Positions 1 to 6,835 of a DNA stretch of 32,331 bases are shown one piece after another. The translations under genes were made by a program, and so were the position numbers. The stretch's first letter is position 1, and every line of letters begins with the position of its first letter. The notes beneath the pieces were generated by a model. That model did no database searches and was not told the DNA's origin. It saw only the letters and a program-made list of their open reading frames with translations. Origin of the DNA: an uncultured Neomegalonema sp. (GTDB lineage: Bacteria; Pseudomonadota; Alphaproteobacteria; Rhodobacterales; Rhodobacteraceae); assembly GCA_937911325.1 (NCBI GenBank), contig CALDSD010000076.1:1-32331 (forward strand). The letters are read 5' to 3'.

Positions 1-1125
1 ATCCCAGTGCAGAGCTGCATCCTGCTGGACACCGCGGAGGAGGCCCGCGACTTCCCTCGACATCCGCTGAAGCTGCGCTACTGCGATGATTGCGGCTTCA
101 TCTACAACTCCGTCTTCGATGAAAAGCTGGTCGACTACGCCTCGACGACGGAGGAGTCGCAGCACTTCTCTGGCACCTTCAACAAGTTCGCCAAGGAGCT
201 GGTGGCCGAGATCGCCGAGACCTACCCGCTGCAAGGTAAGCAGATCCTCGAGATCGGTTGCGGGAAGGGCGACTTCCTGCGCGAGCTGTGCGAGCACACA
301 GGCGGGATCGGACTCGGCGTCGACCCTGGCTTCATTCCCGACCGACTGCCCCTGACCAATGGCGGCGAGGTCGCCTTCCAGCGCGAGTATTTCGACCCGG
401 CCACGATCAAAGTCCAGCCCGATCACGTGTCCTGCCGGCACACGCTCGAGCACATCGGCCCGGTCCAGCAGTTCATCCGCGACATCCGTACGGCGATCGG
501 CGAGCGCCGAGGCCCGGACGGTCTGCTGGGCGTTTTCTTTGAGACGCCGGGCATGACGCGCATTCTCGAAGAGGGCGCGTTCTGGGACATCTACTTCGAG
601 CACTGCTCCTACTTCACCGAGGGTGCCCACGCGCGTCTCTTCCGGCGCGAAGGGTTCGACGTGACGCGCCTCTACATGGCCTATGACAACCAATACATTA
701 TCCAGTACGCAGATCCGGTCGACGGCCCGACCGAGCCCCGGTTCGACATCGAACGCGATCTCGACCGGGTACGCGAACTGGCGGCGGCCTTCCCCGAGAC
801 GATCGAGAGGGCCCGACAGTATTGGAAGAACTTCGTCGAAAGTCGCGCTAACGCTGGAAAGCGTGTGGCGATCTGGGGTGGCGGCTCGAAAGGCGTATCC
901 TTCGTTACCTCGGTTGATCTGGGCCATGCGGTTCACACTGTCGTCGACATCAATCCGCACAAGCAGGGCAAGTTCCTGCCGGGAACCGGTCACCGCGTCA
1001 GCGCCCCGGTTGAGTTGAAGGAAACCCCGCCCGACACGGTGATCGTGATGAACCCGATCTACCTGACCGAGATCGGGCGAGACCTCGAAAACATGGGCCT
1101 ATCGCCCGAACTCGTGGCGGTTTGA
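1..1125 (+). CDS. Sugar C-methyltransferase (SAM-dependent), 5'-truncated by window edge
   Basis: The reading frame is open from base 1, so the true start lies upstream; the GTG at 7 is only the first in-window start codon. The visible protein resembles the NovU/TylCIII/TcaB9 family that puts a methyl group on a carbon of a nucleotide-linked deoxysugar. It begins inside the N-terminal zinc-binding module, with one intact CxxC pair (YCDDCG). The class I SAM fold follows (ILEIGCGKGDFL, then RHTLEH), then the active-site stretch WDIYFEHCSYF, which keeps Tyr, Glu and His at the positions described as important in TcaB9. The C-terminal third is the Methyltransf_14-type domain (IWGGGSKG, then DINPHKQGKFLPG). 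Its TGA is one base from the next ATG, so the two genes are probably translated together. The exact sugar substrate cannot be read from sequence. Confidence 0.85.
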   Translation: MPVQSCILLDTAEEARDFPRHPLKLRYCDDCGFIYNSVFDEKLVDYASTTEESQHFSGTFNKFAKELVAEIAETYPLQGKQILEIGCGKGDFLRELCEHTGGIGLGVDPGFIPDRLPLTNGGEVAFQREYFDPATIKVQPDHVSCRHTLEHIGPVQQFIRDIRTAIGERRGPDGLLGVFFETPGMTRILEEGAFWDIYFEHCSYFTEGAHARLFRREGFDVTRLYMAYDNQYIIQYADPVDGPTEPRFDIERDLDRVRELAAAFPETIERARQYWKNFVESRANAGKRVAIWGGGSKGVSFVTSVDLGHAVHTVVDINPHKQGKFLPGTGHRVSAPVELKETPPDTVIVMNPIYLTEIGRDLENMGLSPELVAV

Positions 1126-1126
1126 G

Positions 1127-2326
1127 ATGAGCCAGAAGACAATGAAGCCCTGTCCACTCACAGGCCGAACCGACTTGGAGATGGTTTTCGAGCTCAAGAA
1201 TGTCCCCGTCATCTGCAACCAGCTCTGGTCGACCGCCGAGGCCGCCAAGGGCGCTCCTATGTGCGACGTCGATCTGGCCATGTGCCCCGAGAGCGGGCTG
1301 ATCTCAAACGTCTCCTTCGAGGAAGAAAAGATCGCCTATGCGCCTGGCTATGAGAACGCGCTCCACTTCTCGCCGCGGTTCCAGAGCTTCGCGGAAGAAC
1401 TGGTCGCTGGACTGGTCGAGCGCCATGACCTCAAAGGAAAGGACGTCGTCGAGATCGGCTGTGGCGACGGCCATATCCTGTCGCTGATGATGAAACATGG
1501 CGTGCGGTCCGCGACAGGCTTTGACCCGTCGATGGCGGGCAAGACCTCGGAATATATGGCGACGCCGGGCGTTGAGATCCTGCCGGAGTACTTTCGCTCA
1601 GATCAGCTCGACCGCCCCTTCGACATTGTCCTTTGCCGGCACGTGCTCGAACATCTGCCCGCGCCCATGATGGTTATGAGCGAGATCCGCAAGGCGATCG
1701 GAGATCGTGAGGTCCCGATCTATTTTGAGACGCCGAACGCCGAATGGATGCTTGGCGCGTTCAGCATGTGGGACGTGATCTATGAACACGTCACGTATTG
1801 GAGCGCGCCGGCTTACGAGACGCTGTTCCGGCGGGCCGGCTTCAAACCCGCTTCGATCACCACCGGCTATGGCGATCAGTTCATGATGGTTGAAGGCGCG
1901 CCGAGGGAGCCAGAACCGACCTTCCTGCCCAGCGAAGAGGAGCGCGCCCGAGTGCGCGCCTTGGCCCGAGCCTTTGGCGACAAGTGCTCGGCCGAGCTCA
2001 ACGCATGGCGCAAGCGTCTCGCAGCCCTGGCGCACGAGGGCGGCTCTGCGGTTGTCTGGGGCGCCGGCTCGAAGGGCATAACCTTTTCGAACGCGGTCTC
2101 AACCAATGCGCAAGCGGGCGCGACGATCCGAGCGCTTGTCGACGTAAACGCCCGTAAGCACGGCATGTACGCGCCGGGCGTCGGCGTTCCGGTCATAGGT
2201 CCGGAAGCGCTTCGCGACGTCGCGCCGAGCCTCGTGCTGGTATCGAACGAAATCTATCTCGATGAGATCAAGGCGATGATCGGAGAACTCGGCCTTACCC
2301 CCGAGTTCGCCGTGATTGCGGGGTGA
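1127..2326 (+). CDS. Second sugar C-methyltransferase homologue with altered zinc and active-site residues
   Basis: This is a 399-residue full-length paralogue of the preceding gene, starting one base after its stop. It has the same three-part layout: N-terminal module (residues ~1-75), SAM fold with VVEIGCGDGHIL and RHVLEH, and C-terminal Methyltransf_14-type domain with VWGAGSKG and DVNARKHGMYAPG. Two features are odd. Both metal-binding CxxC pairs have lost their second cysteine (CPLTG near the N-terminus, CPESG near residue 57). The motif that reads IYFEH in the upstream paralogue reads VIYEH here, so the first tyrosine is replaced by isoleucine. The fold and SAM site look intact, so it may be a methyltransferase of changed specificity or an accessory partner. 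It could still be active; sequence alone does not settle this. Confidence 0.85.
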   Translation: MSQKTMKPCPLTGRTDLEMVFELKNVPVICNQLWSTAEAAKGAPMCDVDLAMCPESGLISNVSFEEEKIAYAPGYENALHFSPRFQSFAEELVAGLVERHDLKGKDVVEIGCGDGHILSLMMKHGVRSATGFDPSMAGKTSEYMATPGVEILPEYFRSDQLDRPFDIVLCRHVLEHLPAPMMVMSEIRKAIGDREVPIYFETPNAEWMLGAFSMWDVIYEHVTYWSAPAYETLFRRAGFKPASITTGYGDQFMMVEGAPREPEPTFLPSEEERARVRALARAFGDKCSAELNAWRKRLAALAHEGGSAVVWGAGSKGITFSNAVSTNAQAGATIRALVDVNARKHGMYAPGVGVPVIGPEALRDVAPSLVLVSNEIYLDEIKAMIGELGLTPEFAVIAG

Positions 2327-2328
2327 TT

Positions 2329-2334
2329 GGAGGG
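2329..2334 (+). promoter_or_regulatory. Ribosome binding site setting the start of the first GT2 gene
   Basis: GGAGGG lies 6 bases before the ATG at 2341. It favours that ATG over the in-frame GTG at 2323, which overlaps the end of the upstream gene and has no comparable site. Confidence 0.7.
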
Positions 2335-2340
2335 CACACG

Positions 2341-3333
2341 ATGACGGAACCGAAAGCGAAGTGCGAAGAGACTGCCACGCCGCGAGTGTCGATCGGCCTT
2401 CCGGTCTACAATGGCGAGAACTACCTTGCCGAGGCGATCGACTCTATTCTGTCGCAGACCTTCACCGATTTCGAACTGATCATCTCCGACAACGCCTCGA
2501 CGGACGGCACGCAAGCAATCTGCGAGCGCTACGCCGCCGCGGACAAGCGTGTGCGTTACTCGCGCCTAGCGGAAAACCTGGGCGCGGCGCCGAACTACAA
2601 CCGTCTCGTCGAAATGGCGAGGGGCGAGTACTTCCACTGGCACGCCCATGATGATGTTCTCGAGCTCGAATTCGTGGCGCGTTGTGTCGAGACGCTCGAT
2701 GCGCAGCCGGATGTGGTGCTCGTCTACCCAGCGACCCATGTGATCGACGAAAATGGCGAGGTCACCTCGCTTTATCGCGATGACCTCGATCTGCCGCAAA
2801 ACGGCGCGCATGAGCGGCTGGTCGCGTATCTTCGCCAGAACTTCATGCGCAAGCGCGGGCTATGCAATCCGATCTTTGGAATGATCCGCACCGCAAGCCT
2901 GCGCGAGACTCGGCTAATCCAAGATTTCCTCAGTTCCGACAGGCTGTTGTTGGCGCATTTCACGCTACTCGGCAAGTTCATCGAACTGCCGGAGCCGCTG
3001 TTCAAACGCCGCGTGCATGCGGGGATTTCGACCATGGCGGACCGCCGTCTAAAGGCCCGTCGTGCTTGGTTCAATACCCGCGCGGCGGAGTCGAACTCCT
3101 GGCTGCCTTCAGCGCTGACGGACAACTTCCTCGCGCTGCGACTGACGCATTTCAGCGATCTCTACCGAGCGATCCAAGAGCTGGTCGCTGACCCGGCGGA
3201 GCGCCGTTGCTGCCAGATGGCGCTGACCAAGCTGATCGTGACAGATCCGAAATGGATTTACATCGACCTGAAGTACTCTCTCGGCTTTCAGCCCAGCAAC
3301 AAGCAGCAGATGCAGCAATTGCGGACGTCGTAG
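2341..3333 (+). CDS. Family 2 glycosyltransferase
   Basis: This is a 330-residue GT-A fold glycosyltransferase, expected to transfer a sugar from a nucleotide donor onto the growing lipid-linked repeat unit at the cytoplasmic face of the membrane. The N-terminal signature VSIGLPVYNGENYL is followed by SDNASTDGT (nucleotide-binding region) and by WHAHDDVL, where the metal-binding DxD position is an Asp-Asp pair. The start at 2341 is chosen on the strong GGAGGG site. The gene follows the methyltransferases after a 14-base gap and is probably co-transcribed with them. No membrane span is obvious. Donor and linkage are unknown. Confidence 0.88.
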   Translation: MTEPKAKCEETATPRVSIGLPVYNGENYLAEAIDSILSQTFTDFELIISDNASTDGTQAICERYAAADKRVRYSRLAENLGAAPNYNRLVEMARGEYFHWHAHDDVLELEFVARCVETLDAQPDVVLVYPATHVIDENGEVTSLYRDDLDLPQNGAHERLVAYLRQNFMRKRGLCNPIFGMIRTASLRETRLIQDFLSSDRLLLAHFTLLGKFIELPEPLFKRRVHAGISTMADRRLKARRAWFNTRAAESNSWLPSALTDNFLALRLTHFSDLYRAIQELVADPAERRCCQMALTKLIVTDPKWIYIDLKYSLGFQPSNKQQMQQLRTS

Positions 3334-3429
3334 CACTCCCCAGAGCTCGATGCGTCAGATCGATTTGGGATACTGGCAATGGCTCGCGCCTTGCTAAGCA
3401 GAGGCTATCCAAACGCGGAGCGAACCAAA

Positions 3430-4329
3430 ATGTCGCCAAGGGTGTCCGTCATTCTCCCTGTCCATAACCGCGAACAGTCGCTCGCCAATTCAATGCGCAG
3501 CGTGCTGGATCAGTGTATCGCCGACATTGAACTGATCGTCGTTGACGACGCCTCGCAGGCTGATCTGAAGCCGATTGTCGAGAGCTTCAACGACCCGCGC
3601 GTCGTCTACATCCGGCGTGAGCAGAACGGCGGCGCCTCCATCGCGCGAAACACCGGGCTCGCGGCGGCGAAGGGCGCGTTCATCGCCTTTCAGGACAGCG
3701 ACGATCTTTGGTTGCCCGGCAAGCTGAAGCGACAGCTCGACTTTCTGGAGCAAACCCCGGAATACGGCGCGGTCACTGGCAGCAAGATCCTCTATGGAAG
3801 CGGTCCGGACGGCAAATACGGGCAGAGCCTCGTCTCGATGCGGCCATCGCCACATAAGCGCCTGATGCCGGGCGAAGATCAGGTGCGCAAATTCCTGGTT
3901 GAGAACCGTATCAGTTTACAGAACGCGATGTTTCGCCGGACCTGCTATCCGACGATCCAGTGGTTCGACCCGGTCACGCGCTCGAACGCGGACTGGGCCT
4001 TCACTTCTTCGCTGGCTCAGCACTGCCGGATCGCCGAGGACCCGGAGCCGGTGGTCGTCGCCTTCTCCTCAAAGGACAGCATCTCGAAAAACCAGCGCAA
4101 CAAGGCGATCGGGATGATCCGCATCCTCAAGCGCAATCGCGCGGTCTATGAAAAGTACTCGCCGGAGTACGGCACGATCCTGTTCCGCATCGCCCGAGTG
4201 CTGTCGCGCGCTGGCAAAGCGCGTATGGCGCGTCGCTTCTACTTCGAAAGCATGCGCCGCAATCCTCAAGTGCTGTTCGACGCGGCGAAAGAGCGCCTGA
4301 GGAAAATCCTTCGACCGCAGAAAGTCTGA
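3430..4329 (+). CDS. Family 2 glycosyltransferase
   Basis: This 299-residue GT2 protein opens directly with VSVILPVHNREQSLANS, followed by VVDDAS and the metal-binding stretch FQDSDDLW. The ATG at 3430 is preferred because GGAG lies 9 bases upstream and because the family signature normally begins a few residues after the start. An in-frame ATG at 3379 would add 17 residues not typical of the family. The C-terminal third is basic (many Arg and Lys), suggesting peripheral membrane association. It lies 96 bases after the previous glycosyltransferase and 25 bases before the sulfotransferase gene, so it is likely the same transcription unit. Donor and acceptor are not predictable. Confidence 0.87.
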   Translation: MSPRVSVILPVHNREQSLANSMRSVLDQCIADIELIVVDDASQADLKPIVESFNDPRVVYIRREQNGGASIARNTGLAAAKGAFIAFQDSDDLWLPGKLKRQLDFLEQTPEYGAVTGSKILYGSGPDGKYGQSLVSMRPSPHKRLMPGEDQVRKFLVENRISLQNAMFRRTCYPTIQWFDPVTRSNADWAFTSSLAQHCRIAEDPEPVVVAFSSKDSISKNQRNKAIGMIRILKRNRAVYEKYSPEYGTILFRIARVLSRAGKARMARRFYFESMRRNPQVLFDAAKERLRKILRPQKV

Positions 4330-4354
4330 GAGTTTAACACTAGGAAGCGACGCC

Positions 4355-5122
4355 ATGCCTTTTTTCAAAGCGGGCTCCAAGCTCGTCTATTACGCGCATG
4401 TTCCGAAATGTGCGGGCTCGTCGATTGAGGAATACCTGCGTGATCGCTTCGGCCAGATTGCCTTTTTGGACAGCGCGTATCTAAGCCAACCTGAAAAACT
4501 GCGTTGGACCAAGTCCTCGCCGCAGCACGTAGATGTCGGCTCACTCAAACGGCTGATCCCTGACGGCTTCTTTGACGAGGTTTTCACGATCGTCCGCCAT
4601 CCGGTGGCCCGTCTTGTGAGCGCTTATCACTTCCAGCTAGAGGTCGAGAAACTTATCGCTCCCGGCACGCAATTCGCCGAATGGCTCCGGGATCTGCACG
4701 CAAAACGCGCCGAGGAGCCCTTCGTCTACGACAATCATTTCCGCCCAATGGCGGAGATCGCGCCGGAGAGCGCTACCGTCTTTTACCTCGAACACGGTCT
4801 AGAGGCGCTGGTGCCATGGTTCGATCACGTCGCCGGCGACACAAACGGCCCACGCGCGATTGGCACCGTGAACAAGCGCGGCGACCACGGCGTCGCACGC
4901 GGCGAAGAGGTTTCTCCCAGCGCTTCGGATCTCGCGCTGATCGAGGAACTCTTCGCCGTCGACTTCGATCGTTTTGGCTACAAAATCGGAGTGAAGGAGC
5001 CGGCGGCCGCCAAGCCGTCCTTAAGCCCAAAGGCGATAGCTGAAAATGAGGCGGCGCAAAAGCGTATGAATTCGCCGGTGTTCAAAATTGCGAAGAAGAT
5101 CCGTCGCAAACTGCAGATCTGA
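4355..5122 (+). CDS. PAPS-dependent sulfotransferase, probably acting on the polysaccharide
   Basis: This 255-residue protein shows the two cofactor signatures of carbohydrate sulfotransferases. Residues ~13-26 (YAHVPKCAGSSIEE) match the 5'-phosphosulfate-binding loop with its lysine. Residues ~79-93 (IVRHPVARLVSAYHF) match the 3'-phosphate-binding segment with conserved Arg and Ser. Family knowledge says these enzymes move sulfate from PAPS to a hydroxyl on a sugar. Neighbouring glycosyltransferases and methyltransferases make a sulfated exopolysaccharide the natural inference. The start has an AGGAAG site 9 bases upstream. The last ~30 residues are lysine/arginine-rich (ending KIAKKIRRKLQI), possibly for membrane contact. 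It ends 6 bases before the oppositely oriented flippase remnant. Confidence 0.85.
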   Translation: MPFFKAGSKLVYYAHVPKCAGSSIEEYLRDRFGQIAFLDSAYLSQPEKLRWTKSSPQHVDVGSLKRLIPDGFFDEVFTIVRHPVARLVSAYHFQLEVEKLIAPGTQFAEWLRDLHAKRAEEPFVYDNHFRPMAEIAPESATVFYLEHGLEALVPWFDHVAGDTNGPRAIGTVNKRGDHGVARGEEVSPSASDLALIEELFAVDFDRFGYKIGVKEPAAAKPSLSPKAIAENEAAQKRMNSPVFKIAKKIRRKLQI

Positions 5123-5128
5123 CGCCTC

Positions 5129-6715
5129 TCACCGGAAACGGTTGATCAGCTTCTTCAGCCCCTCGCGCTCGCCTGTCTCCAAGCTGCAGACAGCAGCTGT
5201 GGCGAGATAAACGACGCCTCCAATTGCGCCCCAGAGGAAAAGTGTGAGCCAGCTCTCGGGCGGCGCGATCCAGGCCAGCCCGGCCCATACGACCCCGCCC
5301 GCCACGGCAGGCGCGAGCCCCCGGAAAAGCACCTCCCACACGAAATCGCCGAAATGCGCGCCCGTCAGCCGGAACAACAGCGGCCAGTAGTAGCCGACCT
5401 GGACAGCCAGCGTCACGACGACCAGGGTTGCGGCGATCTCGATCGCGCCAGCGCCCCAATACACGGCAAGGACAATCATCGTCACGAAGCCGATCGACGT
5501 GCTCGCGAGCGCGGCAAGGAACTACGCGCGGCCCCGCGCAGTCGCAAGCGCGACCATGGGCAATAGCGTCACAGGTTGCGTCGCTAGGAACACGATCATA
5601 AAAAGCGCCAGCACAATCGCAGCGTCAGCGAAGGTCTCGCCCAGATAAAGCTGGACGAATTCGCGCGAGTAGATCGCAAGTGGCGTCGCGCCGAGCAACG
5701 CCACAAGCAGTCCGTATCGTCCGCCGCGCAGCGCTGTTCGGGCGAGCCGTTTGCGATCCTCAAGCGAGTGCATCGCGGTCATCGCCGGCTGCAATGGCTC
5801 GGCAGCGAGCCGGATCATCATCCGGATTTGATTGAAGAAGGTGGCGCCCATGTGGAAGTTGGTGACATCGAGCGCGGTCCCATGTGCGTTTAGGATCAAA
5901 GTTGCACCGTTGATGTAGAGTAGATTTGACAGCTGCCCAAGTGAGGTCCAGCCCCCAAAAGACACGAGTTCTTTCGCCGCTCGCCAGTCGAAAAGTCTCG
6001 GCCTGAAGCGAACCTCGGGCACCAGTTGGGTCGAGCGGTAGACCACCCCCGCGAGATGGAGTTGCTCCGAAATGACCGCGGCGACAACGACCCAGAACAC
6101 TGACGGTCCGATGCCGACCAAGAACATCAGCAAGAGCGCCATCCGCAACAAGTCTCGGACAATACCGAGCGCGTTGAACTCGACAAAGCGCTGCCGAACG
6201 TGAAAACCCATCGTGAACGGGAGCAGGACCATCTGCAGCGTGTAGTTCACGACCAACAGCACGAGCATCACCCGCGTCGGCTCGACCATCGACGGCGTGA
6301 TTGTGAGGACGTGTTCCACATAGCCCGCCAGCAGCAGCCCGGCGCCACAGAACAGCACGCCTGCGCCGGCTATCACCGGCGCGATCGAGGAAGCGATCTG
6401 AGTGACGCGTTCCGGCTCGCCCCGCGCGTAGGCGTCGACGACATAGCGCGCCACGCCTCCCGTAAAAAGCGTGAAGAAAAGAGGCGCGAAGATCATGACC
6501 GCGGTCAGAACTGGGTAGACGGCGAACTCCTCTGGCGTGATGCGCGCCAGAAGATACTGATACATCCACAGTAGAACCGTAACGTTCAGAACGCGTGCGA
6601 TCACAGCGCTTGCAGCGTTGATCGCCACCAGCCTCTTGCTTAGCAAAACATGTTCGTGTTTCGGTGCATCCGGCGCAGCGCGGGACGCGTTGTCTTCACT
6701 CACGCTCGGCGCCAT
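5129..6715 (-). pseudogene. Wzx-type polysaccharide flippase interrupted by an in-frame amber codon
   Basis: The minus-strand frame encodes 397 residues from ATG 6715, reaches TAG at 5522-5524, and continues in the same frame for another 130 residues to its natural stop at 5129. Both parts are rich in hydrophobic helices and together give a ~528-residue protein of normal size for a Wzx/MATE-like flippase, which moves undecaprenyl-linked repeat units across the inner membrane. No frameshift is needed to join them: ...ATARGRA-stop-FLAALASTSIGF reads through smoothly. The truncated form would lose its last few membrane helices. Options are a recent nonsense mutation, a sequencing error, or amber readthrough. 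The ATG at 6715 has only a weak ribosome site; GTG 6703 is an alternative. The flippase family call is by overall pattern, not by a decisive motif. Confidence 0.75.
5522..5524 (-). other. Premature amber (TAG) codon in flippase gene
   Basis: On the minus strand the codon after GGC-CGC-GCG is TAG, followed in frame by TTC-CTT-GCC. One base change (for example from CAG or TGG) would restore an uninterrupted reading frame of ~528 codons. Confidence 0.9.
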
Positions 6716-6769
6716 CCCAATTGGTTTGCGTTCGACGTGGCGCGATCACAGGCGATGCTGCGATGCGCC

Positions 6770-6800
6770 GGCACGCGAGACGCCTCGCAACTCGCGTACC
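6770..6800 (-). other. Stem-loop between giant surface-protein gene and flippase gene
   Basis: In the minus-strand RNA, GGUACGCGAG (6800-6791) can pair with CUCGCGUGCC (6779-6770). That gives ten pairs including one G-U, around an 11-base loop. A competing smaller hairpin (GCGAG-GCGT-CTCGC) shares the right arm. It lies 36 bases after the stop of the giant gene and 54 bases before the flippase ATG. No U-tract follows on the minus strand, so it is more likely a processing or attenuation structure than a classical terminator. Confidence 0.4.
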
Positions 6801-6835
6801 TTTTGTCCTCGCGTAAGCGAAACGACGGAGGCCGG

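Noticed and set aside
5129-5485. A separate 118-residue membrane protein gene
   Set aside because: It is in the same frame as the flippase and starts only at an internal ATG; it is better read as the severed C-terminus.
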